In this document: positions 7,711-15,830 of the stretch, one piece after another
Layout of the letters: each line of letters begins with the position of its first letter
Numbering within the stretch: position 1 is the stretch's first letter
DNA from: Pseudolysinimonas_A sp965653335
GTDB taxonomy: Bacteria > Actinomycetota > Actinomycetes > Actinomycetales > Microbacteriaceae
Assembly (NCBI GenBank): GCA_965653335.1
Contig: CBFGZU010000003.1
Span: forward strand, 1 to 53,823
Length of the DNA: 53,823 nucleotides
Direction of reading: 5' to 3'
The notes under the pieces: model-generated
Told to the model about the DNA's origin: nothing
The model's database searches: none
Seen by the model: the letters and a program-made list of their open reading frames with translations, nothing else
Position numbers and translations under genes: made by a program

Positions 7711-7782
7711 CGCAATCCGGGCGAGTACGGTCACCCGGGGCGTCCGCGCTCGCCCGGTTTGGCCGAACTCGCCCGGATTGCG
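7711..7782. repeat. Perfect 16-bp inverted repeat between convergent genes
   Basis: CGCAATCCGGGCGAGT (7711-7726) is exactly complementary to 7767-7782. The 40-base loop holds a third copy of the core CTCGCCCGG (7750-7758), so alternative folds are possible. It fills the gap between the carboxypeptidase and pgm, which converge, and would suit a bidirectional terminator, although there is no T-run. Confidence 0.75.
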
Positions 7783-7802
7783 GTGCTGAGGTGCTGCGGT
7801 GC

Positions 7803-9416
7803 TCAGGAGCCGAGGGCGGCGTCGACGATGAGCTTCGCCTCAGCTTGCACGTCGGCGAGGTGGTCGGGGCCGCGGAAGGATTCGGCGTAGATCTTGTAGA
7901 CGTCTTCCGTTCCGGAGGGGCGGGCGGCGAACCAGGCGTGCTCGGTGACGACTTTGACGCCGCCGATCGCGGCACCGTTGCCCGGGGCTGCCGTCAGGCG
8001 GTCGACGATTCTGTCGCCCGCGAGTTTGTCGGCACGGATGTCGGCGCCCGACAACGTGCCGAGCCGTGCCTTCTGCGCGGGGGACGCGGCGGCATCCACC
8101 CGCGCGTAGGCGGGGTCGCCGAATTCTGAAGTCAGTTCGCGGTAGAGCTCCGAGGGAGATTTGCCCGTGACGGCGCGGATCTCGGCGGCGAGCAGGGCGA
8201 GGATGATGCCGTCCTTGTCGGTCGTCCAGGCCGAGCCGTCGTGTTCGAGGAACGACGCGCCGGCGCTTTCCTCTCCCCCGAACGCGATGGAGCCGTCGAG
8301 CAGACCGGGGACGAACCACTTGAAACCGACGGGCACCTCCCACAGCCGTCGCTCGAGCGAGGAGGCGACCCGGTCGATCATCGAACTCGACACGAGGGTC
8401 TTGCCGATCGCCGCGTCGGCGTACCAGCCGTCGCGGTGGGTGAACAGGTACTGGATGGCGACGGCGAGGTAGTGGTTGGGGTTCATGAGCCCGCCGTCGG
8501 GGGTGACGATGCCGTGCCGGTCGGCGTCGGCGTCGTTGCCGGTGAGGATGTCGTAGTCCCCGGCCCGCGCGACGACGGATGCCATCGCGTTCGGGCTTGA
8601 CGGGTCCATGCGGATCTTGCCATCCCAGTCGAGCGTCATGAACCCCCACCGGGGGTCGACGTCAGGGTTCACGACGTCAATCGGCAATCCGTAGTGCGTG
8701 GCGATGTGTTTCCAGTAGTCGACGCTCGCGCCGCCGAGCGGGTCGGCGCCGAGCCGCAGGCCCGATGAGCGGATCGCGCCGAGGTCGAGCACCGCCGCGA
8801 GGTCGTGCACGTACTCACCGCGGAAGTCGTATCCGTCGGCGGTAACCCCCCGAGAGCGTTTCACGTCACGGTTTCCCGAGGCGATGAGGTCGTTCGCGCG
8901 TCCCGCGATCCACGTTGTGGCATCCGCATCGGCGGGGCCGCCATGCGGCGGGTTGTACTTGAAACCGCCGTCGCGCGGCGGGTTGTGGCTCGGAGTGATG
9001 ACGATGCCGTCGGCTTGCGCCCCTCCGGCCGGCAGCCCGCGATTGTGACGGATGATGGCGCGCGACACGGCGGGCGTCGGCACCCAGCCGCCCTGCGCAT
9101 CCACGAGCGCGGTGACCCCGTTCGCCGCGAGCACCTCGAGACAGGTGACCTGCGCCGGGGCGGAGAGCGCGTGCGTGTCGGCACCCACGAAGACGGGACC
9201 TTCGACGCCCTGCTCGGCGCGGTATTCGACGATCGCCTGGGTGATCGCGGCGATGTGGGTGTCGGTGAATGCCCCGTCGAGGCTCGAGCCGCGGTGCCCG
9301 CTCGTGCCGAAGACGACCGGTTGGTCGTCGGCAGCGGGCGCTTCGTAGGCGCGCAGCAGGTCGTCGATGTCGACGAGGTCGGACTCTCGAGCGGGGGTAC
9401 CGGCACGTTCCGTCAT
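7803..9416 (-). CDS. pgm: Phosphoglucomutase (alpha-D-glucose phosphate-specific)
   Basis: This 537-residue enzyme interconverts glucose 1-phosphate and glucose 6-phosphate, feeding glycogen and nucleotide-sugar synthesis. The N-terminus has FGTSGHRG, the phosphoserine loop is TPSHNPP with Ser143, the metal loop is GNDADADRHG, the sugar loop is GGEESAGASF, and the phosphate-binding ARPSGTEDVYKIYAES is near the C-terminus, all in family order. Length matches the bacterial Pgm type. The ATG at 9416 has CAGACT six bases upstream, implying a leaderless transcript. It is divergent from pheA with a hairpin in the shared promoter region. Confidence 0.95.
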   Translation of the reverse strand: MTERAGTPARESDLVDIDDLLRAYEAPAADDQPVVFGTSGHRGSSLDGAFTDTHIAAITQAIVEYRAEQGVEGPVFVGADTHALSAPAQVTCLEVLAANGVTALVDAQGGWVPTPAVSRAIIRHNRGLPAGGAQADGIVITPSHNPPRDGGFKYNPPHGGPADADATTWIAGRANDLIASGNRDVKRSRGVTADGYDFRGEYVHDLAAVLDLGAIRSSGLRLGADPLGGASVDYWKHIATHYGLPIDVVNPDVDPRWGFMTLDWDGKIRMDPSSPNAMASVVARAGDYDILTGNDADADRHGIVTPDGGLMNPNHYLAVAIQYLFTHRDGWYADAAIGKTLVSSSMIDRVASSLERRLWEVPVGFKWFVPGLLDGSIAFGGEESAGASFLEHDGSAWTTDKDGIILALLAAEIRAVTGKSPSELYRELTSEFGDPAYARVDAAASPAQKARLGTLSGADIRADKLAGDRIVDRLTAAPGNGAAIGGVKVVTEHAWFAARPSGTEDVYKIYAESFRGPDHLADVQAEAKLIVDAALGS

Positions 9417-9422
9417 CCGTCC

Positions 9423-9428
9423 AGTCTG
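9423..9428 (-). promoter_or_regulatory. -10-like box of a leaderless pgm promoter
   Basis: CAGACT on the minus strand, six bases before the pgm ATG; the same arrangement precedes arsC. Confidence 0.4.
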
Positions 9429-9458
9429 CCGACATCGTCACCATCCCGCACCCGCGAA

Positions 9459-9507
9459 GGGTCGCTGTTAGGGCACAACGCAGTCGCGAATGCCCCAACA
9501 GCGACCC
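9459..9507. repeat. 17-bp inverted repeat between divergent pgm and pheA
   Basis: GGGTCGCTGTTAGGGCA (9459-9475) pairs with 9491-9507 over 17 positions with a single mismatch (a G-U pair if transcribed), leaving a 15-base loop. It lies between two start regions rather than after a gene, so a simple terminator role is unlikely. An operator, a transcriptional insulator or a dispersed palindromic element are alternatives. Confidence 0.7.
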
Positions 9508-9530
9508 CTCGGGGTGAGGCGCTGCGCAGG

Positions 9531-9536
9531 TAGGCT
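9531..9536 (+). promoter_or_regulatory. -10 box of a leaderless pheA promoter
   Basis: TAGGCT ends seven bases before the pheA ATG at 9544; no Shine-Dalgarno sequence is present. Confidence 0.5.
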
Positions 9537-9543
9537 CGCAGGC

Positions 9544-10476
9544 ATGCCGAGCTACAGCTACCTGGGGCCTGCCGGTACCTTCACGTGGCTCGCGCTGACG
9601 CAAGTGCCCGAAGCCGAAGGCGTCGATTGGCGCAGCGTCAACAACGTCGGCGAGGCGCTCGACGACGTCGTCGCGGGACGCAGTACGGCGGCGATGATCG
9701 CGATCGAGAACAGCGTCGAGGGCGGGGTGAGCGCCACCCAGGATGCGCTGGCCAACATCCCGGGGTTGCGGATCGTCGGCGAATACCTCGTGCCCGTCAA
9801 CTTCTCGCTCGTCGCCCGGCCCGGCACCGCGCTCGCCGACGTGCGCGTCGTTGCGGCGCATCCGGTCGCCTACGCCCAATGCCATCTCTGGCTCGACCGC
9901 GAACTTCCCGACCACGAGCACCTGCCCGCGACCTCGAACGTCAGCGCGCCGGCCGGGCTGCTCGAGCCGGGGTCGGTCGCGGACGCCGCGGTCGCCCCGC
10001 CGGGCATCGAGAACCAGCTCGACCTCGAGGTGCTCGTCTCCGGGATCGGCGACAACCCGAACGCCGTCACCCGGTTCGTGCTCGTCTCGTCGAGCCTCGC
10101 CATTCCGGAACGCACGGGAGCCGACAAGACGAGTGTCATCGTCGAACTGCCCTCCGACGCTCCCGGTGCCCTCGTCGAGATGCTCGAGCAGTTCGCGACG
10201 CGCGGGGTCAACCTGAGCCTGCTCGAATCGCGGCCGATCGGCGACTCCCTCGGCCGCTACCGGTTCGTCATCGACCTCGACGGCCACCTCCACGACGAGC
10301 GCGTTGCCGACGCGCTCCTCGGTCTCAAGCGCTTCAGCCCGAACGTCATGTTCCTCGGCTCGTATCCCCGAGCGGATCGTCAGAGTGTGGAGGTACGGTC
10401 CCGCTACGGCGACGACGTGTTCGTCGAGGCGCGCGACTGGCTGCGCGGCATCCTGTCGGGCGAGCCGCCGGCGTAG
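9544..10476 (+). CDS. pheA: Prephenate dehydratase
   Basis: The 310-residue enzyme converts prephenate to phenylpyruvate in phenylalanine synthesis. Residues 1-190 form the dehydratase domain, starting YSYLGPAGTFT and containing the IENSVEGGVSATQD loop and the catalytic TRF motif (NAVTRFVLV). A C-terminal ACT domain (about 200-290) with the phenylalanine-binding ESRP motif should give feedback inhibition. No chorismate mutase domain is fused, as is usual in actinobacteria. ATG 9544 is preferred over GTG/ATG codons upstream because it begins the conserved N-terminus and has a leaderless -10 box. Confidence 0.95.
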   Translation: MPSYSYLGPAGTFTWLALTQVPEAEGVDWRSVNNVGEALDDVVAGRSTAAMIAIENSVEGGVSATQDALANIPGLRIVGEYLVPVNFSLVARPGTALADVRVVAAHPVAYAQCHLWLDRELPDHEHLPATSNVSAPAGLLEPGSVADAAVAPPGIENQLDLEVLVSGIGDNPNAVTRFVLVSSSLAIPERTGADKTSVIVELPSDAPGALVEMLEQFATRGVNLSLLESRPIGDSLGRYRFVIDLDGHLHDERVADALLGLKRFSPNVMFLGSYPRADRQSVEVRSRYGDDVFVEARDWLRGILSGEPPA

Positions 10477-10492
10477 CGGGAAGGGACTCTCG

Positions 10493-10984
10493 ATGGCGGA
10501 CGATTCAGGGATCGACCCCCGCTATGCCCCGCATTTCCAGCGCGGCTTCGACCCGGTGCAGCACGCGCCCGCCCCCGCGCGCCGCGGGCCGGTGCGCTTC
10601 GAGCCGGTGCGCCTCGAAGGCGGACCGCCACCGACGGCACCGCGTGTGCCCGACCCGCCCCGGATGGCCCCGATCCTGCCGGTTGAGGAGACCGCGGATG
10701 TCGGAGAGCCACTGACGTCCGAGGATCCCGACGGCCCGGCCCACGCGACACCGTGGGATTGGGTCCTGCCCGGCGTCGGTGCCGGACTCATCGTAATCGC
10801 GCTCCTGCTCTGGGCGAGCCTCGCGACCGACACTCGCGTCTACTACGGCGGGTCGGGGGTCCAGGACGAGTGGCTCCTCTTCCTGCAGCAAGCCCGGTAC
10901 CTGCTGCCCGGCCCGTTGATGACAGCTGGGGCGGTCGCGGTCGTCGGCGGAGTGATCCTTCAGGCGGTCAGGCCGCGGCGATGA
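10493..10984 (+). CDS. Small membrane protein of unknown function with proline-rich N-terminus
   Basis: The 163-residue protein has a long proline- and arginine-rich cytoplasmic region (about 1-90) followed by two hydrophobic segments (about 92-113 and 137-160). It begins 16 bases after pheA with the Shine-Dalgarno-like GGGAAGGGA upstream and ends with a four-base ATGA overlap with the next small membrane gene. The two may form a membrane pair. Nothing identifies a reaction or partner. Confidence 0.75.
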   Translation: MADDSGIDPRYAPHFQRGFDPVQHAPAPARRGPVRFEPVRLEGGPPPTAPRVPDPPRMAPILPVEETADVGEPLTSEDPDGPAHATPWDWVLPGVGAGLIVIALLLWASLATDTRVYYGGSGVQDEWLLFLQQARYLLPGPLMTAGAVAVVGGVILQAVRPRR

Positions 10985-11370
10985 CCGTCCGCATCCTGGT
11001 CTTGAGCGCTCTCGCTCTCGTGTTCCTTGCTGCCGGGCTGGCGGCGTTGTGGAGCGGGGCAGTGCTGCTCCTCGAGATACAGGATCCCTTCTCGGGGCCC
11101 CCGGACGATATGGAGGAGGTGGCGCGGCAGCAGGCGTGGCTCAACATGCTCCTCTCGGCCGCCGGCCCCTCGGTGGGTGCGGGCCTCATCGCCGGCGTCG
11201 GTGCGCTCGCGCTCGCGGTGCGGGCCCGTCAGGTCGCCGGTACGCGCACGACGAGAGCGCCGGCGTCGACATCGGCCCGGAATCCGACGACCACGCCGAA
11301 TTCGTCACCGTCGAGTTCGAACTCCTCCGCCCGGTCGAACGTCACCTCGAACCTCGACGCTTTCAGGTAG
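10981..11370 (+). CDS. Small membrane protein of unknown function overlapping the convergent kinase gene
   Basis: This 129-residue frame starts at ATG 10981 inside the preceding stop. Residues 1-30 and about 55-80 are hydrophobic, with an acidic DPFSGPPDDMEE loop between them. The last 46 residues are a Ser/Thr/Asn-rich tail encoded antisense to the end of the diacylglycerol-kinase-like gene (142-base overlap), so the tail may be an extension caused by loss of an earlier stop. The membrane part looks like real coding; the tail is less certain. Confidence 0.6.
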   Translation: MTVRILVLSALALVFLAAGLAALWSGAVLLLEIQDPFSGPPDDMEEVARQQAWLNMLLSAAGPSVGAGLIAGVGALALAVRARQVAGTRTTRAPASTSARNPTTTPNSSPSSSNSSARSNVTSNLDAFR

Positions 11371-12209
11371 CGCAGGGTGCGCACCTCCCGCGAATAGCCC
11401 ATCAGCTTCCTGCCCACCGAGCTGCGGCGCAGCACACCGTTCTCCCACACGATCTTCACCCAGATCTGCGCCCAGCCGATGAAGCCTTCCGGCCGCAAGG
11501 TGACGATGTCGAACACGCCGTCGTCGACGGCGGCGTCGGGCAGCAGCAGGATGTTGCCGGGCAGCAGGCCGCAGTTGCCGACGAGCACGGTGTGGGCGCG
11601 CAGCGTCTTCGCGGGGCCGCGATCGGCGCTGAAGGTGACGCGCAGCTGCTTGGAGTCGCGCAGCGAACGGGCGATGGCATCCACGTAGGCGAGCCAGCCG
11701 ACTCGCTTCTTCAGCTCAGGGTTGGTGTTGGCGACCATTTTCGCGTCGAGGCCGATTCCGGCCATGACGACGAACGCGTGCTCCTCGGTCGCGCCGCCCG
11801 GTCGCACCACCTCGACGAGGCCGACGTCGATGGCGCGGTCGTCGCCGTCGAACGCCGTGCCGACGGAGGCGGTGAGGTTCGACAACGGCAGGTCGAGGTT
11901 GCGGGCCAGCAGGTTTCCCGTGCCGGCGGGGAGCAGGGCGAGGGCGACCTTCGTTCCGCGGAGCCCGGCCGCGACGGCGCGAACCGTTCCGTCGCCCCCG
12001 GCCGCGAGTACGACCTCGACGCCTTTCGCGACCGCTTGGGAGGCGAGCCCGTCTCCCGCCTCGTCGGCCGAGGTCTCGAACCACAGGCTCGAGCCCCACC
12101 CGGCCTTCTTCTCGGCGTTGGCGACCGCCGTCCGCAGCTTCTCGACGTCGACCTTGAGCGGGTTGTAGACGATGGCCGCGCGGCGGCGGGAGCGCGCGGA
12201 CGAAGGCAT
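11229..12209 (-). CDS. Diacylglycerol/lipid kinase family protein
   Basis: The 326-residue protein shows the DAGKc fold: nucleotide-binding GGDGT at residues 71-75, LPAGTGNLLARNL at 93-105 and a C-terminal beta-sandwich domain ending in a VVGFRADVDAGALVVRVPAT tail. Such enzymes phosphorylate diacylglycerol or related lipids at the cytoplasmic membrane face. A more specific substrate is not readable. ATG 12209 has TAGGGT six bases upstream, a leaderless arrangement. It is divergent from serS. Confidence 0.9.
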   Translation of the reverse strand: MPSSARSRRRAAIVYNPLKVDVEKLRTAVANAEKKAGWGSSLWFETSADEAGDGLASQAVAKGVEVVLAAGGDGTVRAVAAGLRGTKVALALLPAGTGNLLARNLDLPLSNLTASVGTAFDGDDRAIDVGLVEVVRPGGATEEHAFVVMAGIGLDAKMVANTNPELKKRVGWLAYVDAIARSLRDSKQLRVTFSADRGPAKTLRAHTVLVGNCGLLPGNILLLPDAAVDDGVFDIVTLRPEGFIGWAQIWVKIVWENGVLRRSSVGRKLMGYSREVRTLRYLKASRFEVTFDRAEEFELDGDEFGVVVGFRADVDAGALVVRVPAT

Positions 12210-12215
12210 GGCACC

Positions 12216-12221
12216 ACCCTA
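12216..12221 (-). promoter_or_regulatory. -10 box of a leaderless promoter for the lipid kinase gene
   Basis: TAGGGT on the minus strand ends six bases before ATG 12209. Confidence 0.5.
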
Positions 12222-12263
12222 GGTCCGCGGCTGGGCGGCGACCGGCCGGTGGCCGGGCGTCAA

Positions 12264-12269
12264 TAGGAT
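12264..12269 (+). promoter_or_regulatory. -10 box of a leaderless serS promoter
   Basis: TAGGAT ends six bases before the GTG at 12276. The divergent lipid kinase box lies about 45 bases away, so the two promoters are back to back. Confidence 0.5.
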
Positions 12270-12275
12270 GGGACG

Positions 12276-13535
12276 GTGATCGACCCGCAGTTGCTGCGCG
12301 AGAATCCCGATGTCATCCGCCGTTCCCAGGATGCTCGCGGGGTGCCGCTGTCGAGCGTCGATGACGCGATCGCCGCCGACGTCGCCCGCCGGGCCGCTCT
12401 CGCCGCGTTCGAGTCGGTGCGCGCCGAGCAGAACGTCTTCGGCAAGACCGTCGCCGCGGCTCCGAAAGACCAGAAGGCGGCGCTCGTCGCTCAGGCGCAA
12501 GACCTTGCCGCGCAGGTGAAGGCGGCGCAAGCGGCCGTGACGGATGCCGAAGCGGCCTTCACCGACAAGGTCGGCGCGATCCAGAACGTCATCATCGACG
12601 GCGTGCCCGCCGGCGGCGAGGACGACTTCGTCACGGTGCGCGAGGTCGGCACCCCGGCATCCTTCACCTTCGAACCGCGCGACCATCTCGCGATCGGCGA
12701 GATCCTCGGCGCGATCGACATGGAGCGCGGCGCGAAGGTCTCCGGGGCGCGGTTCTACTTCCTCCGCGGCGTCGGCGCGCGGCTCGAGCTCGCGCTCATC
12801 CAGATGGGCCTCGACCGGGCGCTCGCCGCCGGATTCGAACCGCTCATCACCCCGACCCTCGTGCGGCCCGACATCATGGCCGGCACGGGTTTTCTCGGCG
12901 CCCACTCCGACGAGATCTACTACCTCGAACGCGACGACCTCTACCTCACCGGCACGAGCGAGGTCGCGCTCGCCGGCTTCCACAAAGACGAGATCATCGA
13001 CGTCTCCACGGGTCCGCTGCGTTACGCCGGCATCTCGACCTGCTACCGGCGCGAAGCCGGGTCGGGCGGCAAGGACACACGCGGCATCATCCGCGTGCAC
13101 CAGTTCCAGAAGCTCGAGATGTTCACCTACATCGACCCGAAAGATGCCGAAGCCGAGCACGAGGCTCTGCTGGCGATGCAGGAGGGGATGCTGCAATCCC
13201 TCGGCCTCGCCTACCGCGTCATCGACATCGCGGCGGGCGACCTCGGCTCGAGCGCGGCCCGCAAGTTCGACGTCGAAGCCTGGGTGCCGACGCAAGGAGC
13301 GTTCCGCGAGCTCACGAGCACCTCCAACTGCACGACGTATCAGTCGCGGCGGCTCGACATCCGCTATCGCACCCCGGAGGGCAAGACCGCGCCCGTCGCG
13401 ACCCTCAACGGCACGCTCGCCACCACCCGGTGGATCGTCGCGCTGCTCGAGACCCACCAGCAGGCCGACGGATCGGTACTCGTGCCCGAAGCGCTGCAGC
13501 CCTACCTGGGGCTGAGCGTGCTGGAACCGAAGTGA
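12276..13535 (+). CDS. serS: Seryl-tRNA synthetase
   Basis: This 419-residue class II synthetase charges tRNA-Ser. The N-terminal MIDPQLLRENPDVIRRS and the charged helices to about residue 100 form the tRNA-binding coiled-coil arm. Motif 2 (CYRREAGSGGKDTRGIIRVHQF) and motif 3 (NGTLATTRWIVALLE) are complete. The GTG at 12276 begins the conserved N-terminus and is probably leaderless. The next gene overlaps its stop by four bases, and a tRNA-Ser gene lies about 850 bases downstream. Confidence 0.97.
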   Translation: MIDPQLLRENPDVIRRSQDARGVPLSSVDDAIAADVARRAALAAFESVRAEQNVFGKTVAAAPKDQKAALVAQAQDLAAQVKAAQAAVTDAEAAFTDKVGAIQNVIIDGVPAGGEDDFVTVREVGTPASFTFEPRDHLAIGEILGAIDMERGAKVSGARFYFLRGVGARLELALIQMGLDRALAAGFEPLITPTLVRPDIMAGTGFLGAHSDEIYYLERDDLYLTGTSEVALAGFHKDEIIDVSTGPLRYAGISTCYRREAGSGGKDTRGIIRVHQFQKLEMFTYIDPKDAEAEHEALLAMQEGMLQSLGLAYRVIDIAAGDLGSSAARKFDVEAWVPTQGAFRELTSTSNCTTYQSRRLDIRYRTPEGKTAPVATLNGTLATTRWIVALLETHQQADGSVLVPEALQPYLGLSVLEPK

Positions 13536-14344
13536 CGGAACGCTGGCTCATCGCCCTCGACATCGACGGCACGGTTCTTCAGGAAGACGGCACGATCACC
13601 AACGCCGTCACGCGTGCGGTGGCCCGGGTTCGCGACCATGGCCATGAGGTCATGCTCGCGACCGGACGCTCGGTGTCGATGACCCTCCCCATCCTCGATC
13701 GGCTCGAGATCGTGTCGCGGTTCGTGGTCTGCGCCAACGGGGCGATCGTGTTGCGCCGCGATCCCGGCGCCCCGCTGGGGTACCTCCGCGACCACGTCGA
13801 GACGTTCGACCCGACCGAAGTGCTCACCACGATCCGTGGCCACCTGGGCCGGGCCAGCTTCGCCGTCGAAGACGCCGACGGTGTGTTCCGATACACCGGC
13901 TCCTTTCCCGACGGTGCCCTCGCCGTCGCGAGACACCAGGTCGAGTTCGACGAGCTGCTCGGAGTCGCCGCTACACGTGTCGTCGTGATCTCGCCCGAGC
14001 ACGCGACGGAAGACTTTCTCGCGGTCGTGGAGCGGATGGGCTTGCACAAGGTCACCTACAACGTCGGCTGGACGGCGTGGCTCGACATCGCGCCTGAGGG
14101 CGTCAACAAGGCGACGGGGCTCGAGCGCGTGCGCGCCGCCCTCGGCATCCCGACGTCACGGGTCTTCACCGCGGGCGACGGTCGCAACGACATCGACATG
14201 TTCGAGTGGACCGCGCGGGGTGGCGGGGTCGCCGTCGCGATGGGCCAAGCACCCGAGGAGGTCGTCGCGGCCGCCACCGACACGACCGGGACCGACATCG
14301 CCGACGGGCTCGCCGACGCGCTTTCTCGGCATTTCCCGGGTTAG
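13532..14344 (+). CDS. HAD-superfamily phosphatase, Cof/IIB type
   Basis: The 270-residue protein starts at GTG 13532, overlapping the serS stop (GTGA). The catalytic DIDGT (Asp10, Asp12) is in the first strand, the IIB cap follows, and GDGRNDIDMF near residue 215 is the metal-binding motif IV. Related proteins dephosphorylate sugar phosphates or flavin nucleotides in the cytoplasm. It is co-transcribed with serS, a common neighbourhood in actinobacteria, but no direct link to tRNA charging is known. Confidence 0.9.
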   Translation: MTERWLIALDIDGTVLQEDGTITNAVTRAVARVRDHGHEVMLATGRSVSMTLPILDRLEIVSRFVVCANGAIVLRRDPGAPLGYLRDHVETFDPTEVLTTIRGHLGRASFAVEDADGVFRYTGSFPDGALAVARHQVEFDELLGVAATRVVVISPEHATEDFLAVVERMGLHKVTYNVGWTAWLDIAPEGVNKATGLERVRAALGIPTSRVFTAGDGRNDIDMFEWTARGGGVAVAMGQAPEEVVAAATDTTGTDIADGLADALSRHFPG

Positions 14345-14360
14345 GCGCCCCGGGGTCCGT

Positions 14361-14366
14361 TACGAT
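14361..14366 (+). promoter_or_regulatory. Putative -10 box for tRNA-Ser(UGA)
   Basis: TACGAT lies 20 bases before the first base of the mature tRNA. A good -35 is not visible. Confidence 0.3.
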
Positions 14367-14385
14367 CAGGATTCGGATTCGCCAG

Positions 14386-14470
14386 GGAGGGCTGTCCGAG
14401 TGGCCGATGGAGCCAGTCTTGAAAACTGGTGGGCAGAAATGTCTCGTGGGTTCGAATCCCACGCCCTCCG
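14386..14470 (+). tRNA. tRNA-Ser, anticodon UGA
   Basis: The acceptor arm GGAGGGC (14386-14392) pairs with GCCCTCC (14463-14469), followed by discriminator G. The anticodon stem CCAGT/ACTGG encloses loop CTTGAAA with anticodon TGA at 14420-14422. The variable arm is long, as in all serine tRNAs, and the T-loop GGTTCGAATCC is standard. The 3' CCA is not encoded (CCG follows). It reads UCA and related serine codons. Confidence 0.95.
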
Positions 14471-14507
14471 CCGCTCCCACCCGCCCGCACGAGAAACGAG
14501 GACTGCC

Positions 14508-15752
14508 GTGAGCGAGTTGCGTCAGCGCTCCGCGCGCGCTCCCGAACCGGTAGGTCTCCCCCGGCACGGGAGGCTCAAGCGGGGCGCGGCTTGGAGAACG
14601 TTGCTCGGCATCGTCGCGAGCGCCCTCGCCGTCGTGCTGGTGTCGGGGGTCTCGGTCGCCGCCATCGCGGCATGGCAGCTGCAGTCGAACATCGAGACGG
14701 TGTCGATCGACTTCGACGAGCAGGGCCCGCCCCCGGCGATCGGCGCCTTCGAGGGCGGCTTCAACATCCTGCTGGTCGGAAGTGACACCCGCGAGGGTCA
14801 GAGCGCGGCGTTCGGCAATGACCCCGGGTCGGTGCTCAACGACGTCAACATGCTGCTGCACGTCGCCGAAGACCAGAAGAGCGCCGTGCTCGTAAGCATC
14901 CCGCGCGACATGGTCGTGCCGCTCCCGCGGTGCGAGAACGGCGGACCCGCGTCGGGTCTGCCCATCAACGAAACGCTCTACTACGGCGGCCTCGCGTGCA
15001 CGGTCGAGACGGTTCAGAACCTCACGGGACTGCCCATCCAGTTCGCCGGTCTGATCACGTTCGACGGTGTCATCGCGATGTCGGATGCCGTCGGCGGCGT
15101 GGATGTCTGCATCACCGAGCCCATCCTCGACCCCTATACGGGCCTCAACCTGCCCACCGCCGGCACCCACAGCCTGCAGGGCTGGAACGCCCTCGCCTTC
15201 CTGCGATCCCGTCACGGTGTCGGGGATGGCAGCGACCTCGGCCGGATCAGTTCGCAGCAGGTCTTCCTCTCGTCTCTCGTGCGCAAGATCAAGAGCGACG
15301 ACACCCTCACCGATTTCAGCAAGCTCTACGGCATCGCGCAGGCCGCGACCCAGAACATCACGCTGTCGGAGAACTTCGCCCGTCTCGACACCCTCGTGTC
15401 GATCGCGCTCGTGCTCAAAGACGTGCCGCTCGAGAACATCGCGATGGTGCAGTACCCGAGCCGCACCGGCGGAACGGGAATCTACCTCGGCAAGGTGCAG
15501 CCGATCACGGCGACCGCGACCGCTCTGTTCGACGCGATCAAAGCCGACGTCCCGATCGCGCTCGATTCCCACGCGGTCGGGGCGAACGGCGGATCGCAGC
15601 TCGACCCGAACGCGCCCGTCCCGGAGGCCCCCGATCCGTCGGCAACGCCGGACCCGTCGGCGACGCCGGAAGATTCAGGGCCGAGCGCTCAGCTCATTCC
15701 CGGACTCAAGGGTCAGACGGCCGCGCAGCACACCTGCTCCGTCGCGAACTGA
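14508..15752 (+). CDS. LytR-CpsA-Psr family cell-wall polymer ligase
   Basis: The 414-residue protein has a cytoplasmic basic N-terminus, one membrane helix (about 33-56) and an extracellular LCP domain (about 82-250) with the conserved LLVGSDTREG, DVNMLLHV, SIPRDMVVPLP and late RSRHGVGDGSDLGRI motifs. LCP enzymes attach polyprenyl-phosphate-linked glycopolymers to peptidoglycan. A second region follows and the C-terminus has a Pro/Asp/Thr tail. GTG 14508 was chosen for its preceding GAAACGAGGA ribosome-binding site; the open frame upstream crosses the tRNA and is not coding. Confidence 0.92.
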   Translation: MSELRQRSARAPEPVGLPRHGRLKRGAAWRTLLGIVASALAVVLVSGVSVAAIAAWQLQSNIETVSIDFDEQGPPPAIGAFEGGFNILLVGSDTREGQSAAFGNDPGSVLNDVNMLLHVAEDQKSAVLVSIPRDMVVPLPRCENGGPASGLPINETLYYGGLACTVETVQNLTGLPIQFAGLITFDGVIAMSDAVGGVDVCITEPILDPYTGLNLPTAGTHSLQGWNALAFLRSRHGVGDGSDLGRISSQQVFLSSLVRKIKSDDTLTDFSKLYGIAQAATQNITLSENFARLDTLVSIALVLKDVPLENIAMVQYPSRTGGTGIYLGKVQPITATATALFDAIKADVPIALDSHAVGANGGSQLDPNAPVPEAPDPSATPDPSATPEDSGPSAQLIPGLKGQTAAQHTCSVAN

Positions 15753-15830
15753 CCTGAAGTCCCCTCCGTTCGGGTCCGGCCTCCCGGGGAATCCGGCGTC
15801 GGTCCGCGACCGATCGGTGCGACGAAGCGC

